Source: Bacteroidota bacterium (GTDB lineage Bacteria > Bacteroidota > Bacteroidia > Flavobacteriales > Flavobacteriaceae). Taken from it: a stretch of 39,113 bases of DNA. The position numbers and the translations under genes are program-made. This document shows, in pieces, positions 26,379 through 34,708 of the stretch. Below the pieces are notes generated by a model, which made no database searches, had not been told where the DNA came from, and was given only the letters and a program-made list of their open reading frames with translations. Location: contig JAJRSY010000333.1 in assembly GCA_024278565.1 (NCBI GenBank), positions 1 to 39,113 of the forward strand, read 5' to 3'. Position 1 is the stretch's first letter. Each line of letters starts with the position of its first letter.

Positions 26379-27002
26379 TTATTTACGTTCTTTAACTTTT
26401 TGGGTATTATACCGTGCCGGCCATTTAGATTTAAAATGTGGTTTATGCGGATTATGGCAATTGACACAGGTCATTGATGCCCGTGGCGGTGCCCAACCGG
26501 CGATCTTCTTGCCATGTGCGCCCCCTTTCCAATCTTCAAATTGCCTAGTATGGCATTGTGCACATAATCGATGACTGGCATTAAAATTTATTTTGGTCCC
26601 TGTTATACTTTTTAAATCATCCATATTTGCACCATCGTGACAAGTTGCACAGTTCATCGTATTCGTATCGGCATGTTCTGTGGCAATCTGCCAATGTGCT
26701 TTTTTTACACTACTTTGCATTTGGTGCAAAGGTTTTGAATGGCATTCTGAGCAGGTATATGATTTTATCTGGCTTTTACGTTCCGGTATCAAGAAGGTAT
26801 GTTCGTTTTCTGTAACTTCAATTGTTTTAATGTCGCCTATATATTTTTCGGATGAAATTGAGGTGCCATGGAAATTTTTGCCCTCAGCTTCGATTTTATC
26901 GGTTATACTATGGTATTCACCTTCTTTATGTTTGCAAGAAAACACCAACAGTACTAAAAAGAAAGCGCAAATAAAATTGATCGCTATATGGTGTCTATTC
27001 AT
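26379..27002 (-). CDS. Tetrahaem cytochrome c lipoprotein
   Basis: The 207-residue protein has a lipoprotein signal (hydrophobic stretch ending LVLLVFSC at about residue 23) and four CxxCH sites: CSECH, CATCH, CAQCH and CVNCH, with further histidines nearby as possible axial ligands. It is likely anchored on the periplasmic face and shuttles electrons toward NapB/NapA. It may be the counterpart of the NapM-type cytochromes of other Nap operons; homology is not established here. ATG 27002 overlaps the napB stop by 8 bases, which favours it over 27017. Confidence 0.85.
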   Translation of the reverse strand: MNRHHIAINFICAFFLVLLVFSCKHKEGEYHSITDKIEAEGKNFHGTSISSEKYIGDIKTIEVTENEHTFLIPERKSQIKSYTCSECHSKPLHQMQSSVKKAHWQIATEHADTNTMNCATCHDGANMDDLKSITGTKINFNASHRLCAQCHTRQFEDWKGGAHGKKIAGWAPPRASMTCVNCHNPHKPHFKSKWPARYNTQKVKERK

Positions 27003-27684
27003 TTTTGTTTCTTTCAAAAATTCCTATATCCATAATTTCTTTGTTGTTCGGCACATGACATTGTCTACAATTGATACGCTCTGGGTGTGACACTCTGATT
27101 TCTTTGGGGGCACTTGGACCGGCATGGCATGACATACAGTTTTCCCTCATCTGTATTTCGTGTGGAATAATAGGGGGGCTTCCGTTCAAGGCATTATTGG
27201 TTCCGGTCAAGGGCATGGGTATTTTTTCGAAATGTGATTCTTTAAACAATGTTTGCGTATGTTGTGGCACATGGCATTGGCGACAATTGATCATTTCAGG
27301 GTGCGGTGCTACAGGGGCATAGGCATTCCATTTATCTACAAAACCACCATTTTGATGACATTTTAAACAACTGTTGCCCCCCATATTCCGTTCCCCTGCC
27401 ACTGGATGCGGAATATATGGTGGTGCACCATGAAATGCCCTATTGTCATAATAGGTGCTCAAGGAGCGTTGATGGTTTATATCCATAGGTACGTTTGCAT
27501 ATTCCAATACAAACCCTGAACGTTGAAAAACCCCGATTTCCGAAGGGATAACAGGAAGTTCTTTCTCTTTCTGTATAGGAATATAGGCTTCCTCCAAGCC
27601 TGTTTGATAGCTGTAGTTCCAAACCACAATGAACACTATGAACAATACTATGAACAATGATATGACAACCAATCGTTTTCCCAT
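26995..27684 (-). CDS. napB: NapB-like cytochrome c with duplicated dihaem module
   Basis: NapB hands electrons to NapA. Normal NapB has two haems; this 229-residue protein has four CxxCH sites. Two modules can be aligned by eye: GAPPYIPH ... CLKCH ... HPEMINCRQCHVP and GSPPIIPH ... CMSCH ... HPERINCRQCHVP. A single N-terminal helix (KRLVVISLFIVLFIVFIVVW) anchors it in the membrane rather than directing export as a free protein. It starts 3 bp after napA. The order napD-napA-napB supports the name; the duplication is the odd point. Confidence 0.85.
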   Translation of the reverse strand: MGKRLVVISLFIVLFIVFIVVWNYSYQTGLEEAYIPIQKEKELPVIPSEIGVFQRSGFVLEYANVPMDINHQRSLSTYYDNRAFHGAPPYIPHPVAGERNMGGNSCLKCHQNGGFVDKWNAYAPVAPHPEMINCRQCHVPQHTQTLFKESHFEKIPMPLTGTNNALNGSPPIIPHEIQMRENCMSCHAGPSAPKEIRVSHPERINCRQCHVPNNKEIMDIGIFERNKNE

Positions 27685-27687
27685 AAA

Positions 27688-30015
27688 CTATACTTTTTCG
27701 ACTTTAACGGCACATTTTTTATAGTCCGGTTCTTTAGAAATAGGGCAAAATGAATCTAAAGTAATTTCATTGATCAGCATATTCTCATCAAAAAAAGGCA
27801 CAAATACCTGCATGGGCGCAGGTATCCCCCTTTGATTTACAGAAGCTGGCAGTATAATCTCACCACGTCTGGTGGTCAGCTTTACCTTGTCTCCTGTTTG
27901 TATGTGCATTCTTTTTGCATCTTCTGGGTTTACCTCTACGTATGCATGGGGCATCGCTTTATGTAATACGGGAATTCTACGTGTCATAGAACCTGTATGC
28001 CAATGTTCTACCACACGGCCGGTACATAACCAATATGGGTACTCTGTATCTGGCGATTCGGCGGCAGGTTCATACGGGCGCTGCCATATAATGGCTCTGC
28101 CATCTGATTTTCCGTAAAAATGAAAGTCTTTTCCATTAGTACAGGCAGGGTCGTATTTAGCATTGAACCGCCATTTGGTGGATTTTCCGTCAACATAGGG
28201 CCACAGCACCCCCGGTTGCGACTTTAATACCTCTAGGGGAGCCATGTTGTGTTTTTTGCCAACATGGTGTTTTCTATATTCATTGTATATTTCCTCAATG
28301 TGGGTTTCCTCTTTATAATGGAACTGTTTTTCGTAGCCCATACGCTTGGCGACTTCGATCAATTGCCAAGTATCACTCATGGCTTCTCCTGGCGGATTGA
28401 CCATTTGTTCAAAATACTGGGTCCTACGCTCAGAATTACCGTACATTCCTTCACGTTCGATCCACATGGCCGATGGCAATATAACATCGGCTATATCGGT
28501 TGTTGGTGTCGGGTATATATCAGAAACCACTATAAACCGTCCTTCTTTTTTTGCACCATCCCTATAGCGTTTTAACTTTGGCATCGTTACCATTGGGTTC
28601 GTCACCTGGATCCACATAAAGCGAATATCGCCCCTGTCCAAGGCCCTGAACATTTCCACCGTATGGTATGTGGGCTTTGGGTCGATATTTTCAACAGGAA
28701 CATTCCATATCTTAGCAGCAAACTCACGGTCTTTTTTGTTCATTACCACACCATGGGGCAGTTTGTGCGTCAATGTACCCACTTCCCTTACGGTACCACA
28801 AGCTGATGGTTGCCCTGTTAAAGAAAACGGACTGTTGCCCGGTGCAGAGATCTTACCTGTCAGTAAGTGAATATTGTATATTAAATTGTTCATCCACGTT
28901 CCCCTAGTGTGCTGATTTGGCCCCATGCACCAAAATGACATCACTTTTTTATTGGGATCGCCATAATAAGCTGCCATATACTTAATGTCCTTTACAGAAA
29001 CGCCCGATATCTTTTCTACTTTTTCTGGTGTATAATCTTCTAAAAAATCTTTATAGGCATTAAAATCTATCTTTTCCGGTTTGTCTTTGAATTTGTAATT
29101 ATCTTTTAGCCCATAGCCCATATTGGTGAGGCCTTTGCTGAAGTTACAATGCCTTTCTACAAATGACCTATTGACCCAGCCATTTTTAATGATCTCATAA
29201 CAAATGGCATTGGCAACTGCCAGGTCTGTTTGGGGAAGAAATAAAATAGACTTATCCGCAGCCATACTGGTCCTAGTAGTCCTGGTAGCGAAATCTATGA
29301 TTTTCACACCTCGTTTCAAACGCTGATCCAACAATCTTGAAAATAGAACAGGGTGCATTTCAGCCATATTGTTTCCCCATAATACAAACACATCGGCATA
29401 ATCTATATCTTCATAGCAGCCCATAGGCTCATCCAGTCCAAATGACGTTAAAAAACCCGTAACTGCGGTAGCCATGCACAAACGCGCATTCGCTTCCACA
29501 TTATTGGTGCCGATGCACCCTTTGAAAAATTTTGAGGCCACATAGCCATCAGGAATCGTCCATTGCCCTGAGCCATAAATAGAAACTGCGTCCTTACCAT
29601 GATCTTTAATGGTTTCCTTCATTTTAGAAGCGATCAGATCCAAAGCTTCTTTCATTGAGGTTTCAACATATTGACCGTTTTTCTTTACCAATGGCTTGGT
29701 CAACCTGTCTTTACCGTACATGGCTATTACGGAATGGTATCCTTTTACACAACATAACCCTTTGTTGACACTGGATTTCGGATCGCCTTTTACCGCAACG
29801 GCCTTTCCGTTTTCCACACCTATTAAAACACCGCAGCCTACACCGCAAAATCTACAAGGAGCTTTTTTCCAATCAAGATCGGCATTTTTTGGCAGGCCCT
29901 CTTCTTGCTCTTCTGCAAATAATATTCCCGGAAACATAGTCGCTGCAGCCGTCATGGCCGACAACATTGCCATTTTTTTAATAAAACTTCGTCTATTGGC
30001 AAGAGAGGTATACAT
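27688..30015 (-). CDS. napA: Periplasmic nitrate reductase catalytic subunit
   Basis: NapA reduces nitrate to nitrite with a bis-MGD molybdenum centre and one 4Fe-4S cluster. The 775-residue protein begins with a Tat signal (NRRSFIKKM, residues 8-16), then the cluster cysteines C54, C57, C61 and C88 or C89 (CRFCGVGCG ... GLCCVKG). The molybdenum-ligand cysteine is C180 in NARLCMATA. Later blocks such as SFWCMGPNQHTRGTW, LTGQPSACGTVREVG and WIEREGMYGNSERR are typical of NapA. ATG 30015 lies 4 bp after the napD stop; an earlier in-frame ATG (30039) would overlap napD. It depends on the Mo-cofactor genes encoded to the right. Confidence 0.95.
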   Translation of the reverse strand: MYTSLANRRSFIKKMAMLSAMTAAATMFPGILFAEEQEEGLPKNADLDWKKAPCRFCGVGCGVLIGVENGKAVAVKGDPKSSVNKGLCCVKGYHSVIAMYGKDRLTKPLVKKNGQYVETSMKEALDLIASKMKETIKDHGKDAVSIYGSGQWTIPDGYVASKFFKGCIGTNNVEANARLCMATAVTGFLTSFGLDEPMGCYEDIDYADVFVLWGNNMAEMHPVLFSRLLDQRLKRGVKIIDFATRTTRTSMAADKSILFLPQTDLAVANAICYEIIKNGWVNRSFVERHCNFSKGLTNMGYGLKDNYKFKDKPEKIDFNAYKDFLEDYTPEKVEKISGVSVKDIKYMAAYYGDPNKKVMSFWCMGPNQHTRGTWMNNLIYNIHLLTGKISAPGNSPFSLTGQPSACGTVREVGTLTHKLPHGVVMNKKDREFAAKIWNVPVENIDPKPTYHTVEMFRALDRGDIRFMWIQVTNPMVTMPKLKRYRDGAKKEGRFIVVSDIYPTPTTDIADVILPSAMWIEREGMYGNSERRTQYFEQMVNPPGEAMSDTWQLIEVAKRMGYEKQFHYKEETHIEEIYNEYRKHHVGKKHNMAPLEVLKSQPGVLWPYVDGKSTKWRFNAKYDPACTNGKDFHFYGKSDGRAIIWQRPYEPAAESPDTEYPYWLCTGRVVEHWHTGSMTRRIPVLHKAMPHAYVEVNPEDAKRMHIQTGDKVKLTTRRGEIILPASVNQRGIPAPMQVFVPFFDENMLINEITLDSFCPISKEPDYKKCAVKVEKV

Positions 30016-30019
30016 AATA

Positions 30020-30259
30020 TCAATCGTTTTGTGGTGCATTGAATCCAGAGACCATGGCCAAAAATTTCAGGCTTTCCAAGGTATCTAATTTTTTTTTGAG
30101 TATTTCTTCTTCTATCTGATCTTCGGTATCGGTAACAACAATTACGACATCTTTGTTCTCAGCGGGCATTACCTCACATTGACCAATGGTGGATAGTGCA
30201 TTGACCAGTTCTGCTTTTTTGCCCTTATGGGAATGGGCCAAATAACTTTTAATCGGCAT
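30020..30259 (-). CDS. napD: NapD chaperone
   Basis: The 79-residue ferredoxin-fold protein begins MPIKSYLAHSHKGKKAELVN and contains VVIVVTDTEDQIEEEI, matching NapD, which binds the NapA Tat signal and delays export until cofactor insertion. It is the first gene of the minus-strand nap operon. Only 19 bp upstream begins a large perfect dyad (30279-30329). Confidence 0.88.
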   Translation of the reverse strand: MPIKSYLAHSHKGKKAELVNALSTIGQCEVMPAENKDVVIVVTDTEDQIEEEILKKKLDTLESLKFLAMVSGFNAPQND

Positions 30260-30278
30260 ATTTATGTAAATTAAGGGA

Positions 30279-30329
30279 TTTTTTACTCGAACTGGTTTAA
30301 AAAAAGCTTAAACCAGTTCGAGTAAAAAA
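30279..30329. repeat. Perfect 22-bp dyad directly upstream of napD
   Basis: Arms 30279-30300 and 30308-30329 are exact reverse complements (core ACTCGAACTGGTTTAA, then a 7-base loop AAAAAGC). The outer ends are T6 on the left and A6 on the right, so on either strand the RNA would have U before the stem and A after it, the opposite of an intrinsic terminator. It could be a cruciform, a leader RNA hairpin, a large operator, or the joined ends of a lost mobile element. Confidence 0.8.
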
Positions 30330-30803
30330 AAGCAACTAATCAATGTATTTAATTATATTGATAATAAGTGTATTTCGATATTTAAAATTTTGTCAAATTT
30401 CTCACTCTATTTCTTAAACAAGAAAAAGAGTTTAATATGTTGACAAACAATTACTGTAACTAATCAGTCTAGTTAAACATCTAATAATCAATATTTTGTG
30501 TGTCATTGAAAAATCGCACCTGATTCAAAAAAAGCTGTATTCCGATCTCAAAAAGCCATAAGTGATTGAATATCAGCAAAATTAAAATTTTGTTAAAGTT
30601 TTCGGACTAAAATCAAAATTTCAAAAAACGCCAGCTCAATGCTTTGAAAACAAGACCCTTATGGCATTTTATTAGCTAGAAAGGGCATACTGATTAGTTA
30701 CCAATTACTTAATTCAAAAAACCTACTGATTACAAAAAAACGGTTTCCAAATCAAAAACGTTCTCTTGGCAAAGGTCGTAGGTTCAAGTTACAAGTGCAA
30801 CAT
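30330..30803. other. AT-rich gene-free region with AACTAATCA repeats
   Basis: No coding frame is seen in these 470 bases. AACTAATCA occurs at 30334-30342 and 30458-30466, and its reverse complement at 30691-30699; the latter two extend to a 13-bp inverted pair (30456-30468, 30689-30701). ATCAAT/ATTGAT half sites also face each other at 30339-30362. None has the TGA-N6-TCA form found at other promoters. The region probably contains the nap promoter and debris from the adjacent IS30-type insertion. Confidence 0.4.
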
Positions 30804-31086
30804 TCAGGGTACTAATTTATGGTTTTCCCCTATAATGGTATCCACTTCCCAATCCTTAAAACACTCTTTGTTGTTGACCACTTGCGGCCGCTCACTTATG
30901 GGTATACGGTCTTTGATGGGCAAATGCCTTCCAATCGGCCGTCTGCGATGTTTTAAACGGCGCCTAAGTTCTTTATAGAAATCACCCCCTGGCACAGGTA
31001 GTTATAATTTTGGACTTGCCAATCTTTGAATATGCCTCTATTTGGTGTCTTTGGTTGTCCGTGAGTTGTTTGTACCTGTAATTCAT
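30804..31086 (-). pseudogene. IS30-family transposase remnant
   Basis: On the minus strand, ATG 31086 opens MNYRYKQLTDNQRHQIEAYS, the N-terminal HTH of IS30 transposases, and hits a stop at 30982. A shifted frame (30995-30804) continues FYKELRRR ... ISERPQVVNNKECFKDWEVD then TIIGENHK, the start of the IS30 catalytic domain. The rest of the DDE domain (about 200 residues) is missing. It has thus lost internal HTH sequence and its 3' half and is inactive. Confidence 0.75.
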
Positions 31087-31197
31087 CGGCAACAATTTTT
31101 AGAACTTCGAATATCGGAAGCCAGCTCCCGGTATTTGTCCTAAATATTGCACTTACTGATCGAACTTGGCAATCAAGATAATATTATTTGAATAATA

Positions 31198-31241
31198 TGA
31201 CTTTTATCATATTTGGTTCAACCAACAAGGCGTTATATTTG
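31198..31241 (+). promoter_or_regulatory. Predicted Fnr-type promoter of the Mo-cofactor operon
   Basis: Operator TGAC-TTTT-ATCA (31198-31209), embedded in ATATGA-N6-TCATAT, is followed 30.5 bp from its centre by a perfect -7 box TATATTTG (31234-31241). The start would be near 31246, 44 bases before ATG 31290. This start also argues against the longer moeA frame from 31188. Confidence 0.62.
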
Positions 31242-31289
31242 CAAAGATATAACGATTTTTGTAAAATAGACACTTACACTCCTTTTAAT

Positions 31290-32462
31290 ATGATCGACGT
31301 TGAAGATGCCATACAGCAAGTTATTGATCATTCTGGGTTTTTAGGAAAATGTACCGTTCATTTGAATAAAGGGTTTGGCCAGTATTTGGCCGAAGATATT
31401 TTCTCCCCTATAAACATGCCCCCTTTCAGGCAATCGGCAATGGATGGGTACGCCCTTAATCTAAAAGAGGGTGCCATTTATGATCTTATAGGTGAAATAA
31501 AGGCGGGTGATTGCCGTCAACACGAATTAAAAACGGGCGGGGCGGTTCGTGTTTTTACAGGAAGCCCCGTACCCGATTCGGCCAATGCCGTTGTTGTACA
31601 AGAAAAAGTGGTTGTCAACGGCCCTACGATCACCATAGAAACGCCCATTAAGCAGGGCGATAATATCCGTCCACTTGGGGAACAGGTCAAAAAAGGAAAC
31701 CTGGCCCTTAAAAAGGGAACAAAATTAACGCCTGCCGCTATTGGTTATTTGGCCTCTCTTGGTATTGCGCAAACCGAAGTATATAAAAAACCTGCCATTG
31801 CAATAGTGGCCACGGGAAACGAGCTCGTTGGGGCCGGTCAAGACCTACCCTATGGCAAAATATACGAAAGCAATGCAACCATGTTGCTCAGTGCTTTAAA
31901 CAGTATTCATTACAACGATGTTGCATTATATAAGGTGGAAGATGATCTCCAAAGTACCCGTAAGATATTGGACAGGGTGATTACCGAGTACGATGTTGTA
32001 ATAATCACCGGGGGCATTTCTGTAGGCGAATACGATTTTGTTGGGAAAGCACTTCAAGAATTGGCCGTGCAACAAATTTTCCACAAGGTAAGGCAGAAAC
32101 CGGGGAAGCCTCTTTTTTTTGGAAAAAAAGAGGGCACTTCCATTTTTGCACTTCCGGGAAATCCGGCCGCAGCTTTGACTTGTTTTTATGTCTATGTGTA
32201 CCCTGCACTACAAAAAATGTCGGGCGATCCCGATCCCTTTTTATACAAAACAGTAATGAGATCAGCTTCGGCCCATATCAAAAAAGGAGATAGGGCACAG
32301 TTTTTAAAAGCTAGGGCAACCCATGATAAAGCAATCATTCTAGAAGGCCAAAGTTCTGCGATGCTACAGACCTTTGCATTGGCAAACGCCTTGTTGTACG
32401 TACCTATGGAAGGGGGAGATGTTCATATAGGTGATGTTGTGGAAGTACTGCACCTTCCGTAA
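31290..32462 (+). CDS. moeA: Molybdopterin molybdotransferase MoeA
   Basis: MoeA inserts molybdate into adenylylated molybdopterin. The 390-residue protein has the normal domain series: LAEDIFSPINMPPFRQSAMD (conserved start block), VRVFTGSPVP, GDNIRPLGEQVKKG, the MPT-binding IAIVATGNELV and VVIITGGISVGEYD, and KPGKPLFFG with ALPGNPAAALTCF. ATG 31290 is chosen on family length and promoter position. It opens the Mo-cofactor operon; the ModE-like gene follows after 10 bp. Confidence 0.93.
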   Translation: MIDVEDAIQQVIDHSGFLGKCTVHLNKGFGQYLAEDIFSPINMPPFRQSAMDGYALNLKEGAIYDLIGEIKAGDCRQHELKTGGAVRVFTGSPVPDSANAVVVQEKVVVNGPTITIETPIKQGDNIRPLGEQVKKGNLALKKGTKLTPAAIGYLASLGIAQTEVYKKPAIAIVATGNELVGAGQDLPYGKIYESNATMLLSALNSIHYNDVALYKVEDDLQSTRKILDRVITEYDVVIITGGISVGEYDFVGKALQELAVQQIFHKVRQKPGKPLFFGKKEGTSIFALPGNPAAALTCFYVYVYPALQKMSGDPDPFLYKTVMRSASAHIKKGDRAQFLKARATHDKAIILEGQSSAMLQTFALANALLYVPMEGGDVHIGDVVEVLHLP

Positions 32463-32472
32463 AGCACAGTGT

Positions 32473-32820
32473 ATGGACTATAAAATAAAAAGTAGGATTT
32501 GGATCGAGGCAGATGGCAAGGTCCTATTGGGAGAGGGAAGGGTAGATCTATTGAAGGCAATAGAAAAAACCGGGTCTTTGTCCAAAGCCGCCAAGGCATT
32601 GAAAATGTCTTATAAAAAAGCTTGGATCCTTATTGATGCCGTAAACAAATCTGCCAAAGAACCTGTGGTCATCTGCAGTGTTGGTGGTATAAATGGTGGA
32701 GGGGCAGAGGTAACGCCCTATGGTAGGTCCCTGATCGGGGCTTTTGACAAGATCAACAAAAATTGCTGGAACTATTTGGATACGCAAGTAATAAAAATTA
32801 ATGAACCCCATAGGAATTGA
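32473..32820 (+). CDS. ModE N-terminal-type HTH protein
   Basis: The 115-residue protein consists only of the winged-helix domain of ModE (LLKAIEKTGSLSKAAKALKM with SYKKAW, then GGGAEVTPYG). Full ModE has two C-terminal molybdate-binding (MOP) domains that are lacking here. Such short forms in Bacteroidota are called LysR- or ModE-like. It may regulate molybdenum genes by sensing something other than molybdate directly, or through a partner. It lies between moeA and moaD, starting 10 bp after moeA. Confidence 0.82.
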   Translation: MDYKIKSRIWIEADGKVLLGEGRVDLLKAIEKTGSLSKAAKALKMSYKKAWILIDAVNKSAKEPVVICSVGGINGGGAEVTPYGRSLIGAFDKINKNCWNYLDTQVIKINEPHRN

Positions 32821-32896
32821 AGAGATTTCCGTAAATGACCTAGCGGGCATTATGGGCTCTTCCACTAAAAAATGTGAAGATGCAGTTAAAGATTAA
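32801..32896 (+). other. Overlapping 31-codon frame, possible gene scar
   Basis: The frame MNPIGIEEISVNDLAGIMGS ends KKCEDAVKD and overlaps both the ModE-like 3' end and the moaD 5' end. 'EEISVNDLAGIM' faintly resembles the beginning of the rhodanese domain of MoeB proteins, which in many Mo-cofactor operons lie here, so it may be a deletion scar. This is a weak suggestion. Confidence 0.2.
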
Positions 32897-33113
32897 ATAT
32901 TTTGGTATGCTGGCGGAAGTCGCACAATGCAGGGAGGAAGATCTTCATTGCAATGAAGTTACCGTTTACGGATTGCTCAAGGTATTGTACGGTAAATATC
33001 CAAAGTTAAAAGAAAAGAACTTTCAGATAGCCCAAAATAACGAGCTGCTTTCCCCCAAGGCCAAACTAACAACAGGTGAGATAGCGTTACTGCCCCCTTT
33101 TGCCGGTGGGTAA
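32880..33113 (+). CDS. moaD: Molybdopterin synthase small subunit MoaD
   Basis: The 77-residue ubiquitin-fold protein begins MQLKIKYFGMLAEVAQCREE and ends LPPFAGG; the terminal Gly-Gly is thiocarboxylated and donates sulfur to precursor Z. ATG 32880 is preferred to the GTG two codons earlier. A MoeB-type adenylyltransferase to activate it is not present in the window. A 163-bp gap without genes follows before moaE. Confidence 0.9.
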   Translation: MQLKIKYFGMLAEVAQCREEDLHCNEVTVYGLLKVLYGKYPKLKEKNFQIAQNNELLSPKAKLTTGEIALLPPFAGG

Positions 33114-33276
33114 TACGGTAGAAAAGACAAAATACCGCTACGCTGTAAAAAACTAGACAAAAGACCGATTTGCAACAAATTGATGATCAATTACATGAAA
33201 AAATATGGCAAATGCCCCAACAAATATGGGACCGAACAGATTTTAGATAAACCTTTACCGGACAACAATGTAGAAC

Positions 33277-33720
33277 ATGAAAGAACATAAGCACAAAGAT
33301 GTATTTAAACAAGGTGCCATCACACCCGTATTTATAGGAGATTGCATTGCGAAACACCAATCTAAAACGACCGTGGGCGCCCATAACATATTTTTGGGGC
33401 AGGTTCGTGCAGACAAGATTGACGGTAAAACCGTTTCAACCATAGAATATACGGCCTATGATGATATGGCAAATAAAAAATTCAATGCTATTCGAGAAGC
33501 AGCTTTTACAAAATTCAATTTAACATGTATGCATATTTACCATAGTTTGGGCAAAGTACGTATTGGCGAAATATGCTTGTTCGTCTTTGTGTCCTCACCT
33601 CGGCGAAAAGAAGTGTTTGAAGCCCTGGAATTTGTTGTCGAGGAAATAAAGGCGACCGTACCCGTTTTTGGAAAGGAAATTTTTGAAGACACCTCGCACC
33701 GATGGAAAGTGAATTCTTAA
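33277..33720 (+). CDS. moaE: Molybdopterin synthase large subunit MoaE
   Basis: MoaE with MoaD makes the dithiolene of molybdopterin. The 147-residue protein has the family order: GAHNIFLGQVRAD, VSTIEYTAYDDMANK, HIYHSLGKVRIGE, FVFVSSPRRKEVFEALE and KATVPVFGKEIFED with the conserved lysines of the active site. The length is normal. It is followed by moaCB after 73 bp. Confidence 0.93.
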   Translation: MKEHKHKDVFKQGAITPVFIGDCIAKHQSKTTVGAHNIFLGQVRADKIDGKTVSTIEYTAYDDMANKKFNAIREAAFTKFNLTCMHIYHSLGKVRIGEICLFVFVSSPRRKEVFEALEFVVEEIKATVPVFGKEIFEDTSHRWKVNS

Positions 33721-33793
33721 AATATATCCGCCGGTTTAATAATAAACCCTCGGTTAAACATAGTTGAACAATTATACGAACCAAAGTACAACA

Positions 33794-34708
33794 ATGATCA
33801 ACATAACACATAAAACAAATACCCTGAGAACCGCAACCGCCCAAGCGATACTAAAGGTGGGCAAACCCGAGACCATAGTTGCGATCCAAAATAATACCGT
33901 TCCTAAAGGTGATGTCTTTGCAATGAGCAAAGCTGCCGGGTTGCTCGGTGTAAAAAAAACCCCGGACATACTGCCGGACTGTCACCCACTACCCATAGAA
34001 TATACAGGTATCGAGTACAAGATCACCAAGTTAGAAATCACGGTCCTCTGTACGGTCAAGACCATTTACAAGACAGGTGTCGAGGTCGAGGCCATGCACG
34101 GGGCAAGTGTGGTGGCCTTGAACATGTACGATATGTTAAAGCCCATAGACAAAGGTATTGAGATCCATCATATTAAATTATTGGAAAAAAAAGGAGGAAA
34201 ATCTGATTTTAAGGATACGTTCCGAAAAGATATTACAGCAGCTGTTGTTGTATGTTCAGATAGCATTTCCGCAGGCCAAAAAGAAGATAGGGCAGGAAAA
34301 AAAATCATTGAAAAGCTTAAAGAGAGTGATGTCGTTATTTCTGAATACTGTATTATTCCCGATGAAACGGAAATCATACGATCCAAGGTAATGGCATACC
34401 AACAAGAGGGCATAGATCTTATAATTTTCACAGGGGGAACAGGCTTATCAAAACGCGATGTCACCACTGAAGCCCTCGAACCACTATTGGACAGAAGAAT
34501 ACCGGGAATCGAAGAGGCCATTCGCAGTTACGGACAAAACAGAACACCGTACTCAATGCTGTCAAGGAGCATTGCCGGAACATTTAAGGGTAGTCTGGTT
34601 TTGGCATTGCCAGGCTCCACCAACGGGGCAAAAGAATCTATGGATGCCATTTTTCCGGCGATATTGCACATTTTTAGAATATTCAAAGGCGCAAGACACG
34701 ACTCATGA
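33794..34708 (+). CDS. Fused MoaC-MoaB (MogA-type) protein
   Basis: The 304-residue protein joins cyclic pyranopterin monophosphate synthase (MoaC, about 1-145) to a MoaB/MogA-type molybdopterin adenylyltransferase domain (about 150-304). The MoaC part shows TPDILPDCHPLPI, GVEVEAMHGASVVALNMYDM and KPIDKGIEI; the second part shows VVVCSDSISAG, IIFTGGTGLSKRDVT and LVLALPGSTNGAKESM. The fusion is common in Bacteroidota. ATG 33794 begins at the usual MoaC start (MINITHKTNTLRTA); 33764 is ten codons longer. The stop overlaps moaA (ATGA). Confidence 0.92.
   Translation: MINITHKTNTLRTATAQAILKVGKPETIVAIQNNTVPKGDVFAMSKAAGLLGVKKTPDILPDCHPLPIEYTGIEYKITKLEITVLCTVKTIYKTGVEVEAMHGASVVALNMYDMLKPIDKGIEIHHIKLLEKKGGKSDFKDTFRKDITAAVVVCSDSISAGQKEDRAGKKIIEKLKESDVVISEYCIIPDETEIIRSKVMAYQQEGIDLIIFTGGTGLSKRDVTTEALEPLLDRRIPGIEEAIRSYGQNRTPYSMLSRSIAGTFKGSLVLALPGSTNGAKESMDAIFPAILHIFRIFKGARHDS

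Noticed and set aside
30279..30329. Rho-independent terminator for the nap region
   Set aside because: The stem is preceded by T and followed by A on both strands, opposite to what termination requires.
30563..30575. TGATTGAATATCA as an Fnr site for nap
   Set aside because: The half sites are five bases apart, not four, it is about 300 bp from napD and no -7 box lies at the proper distance.
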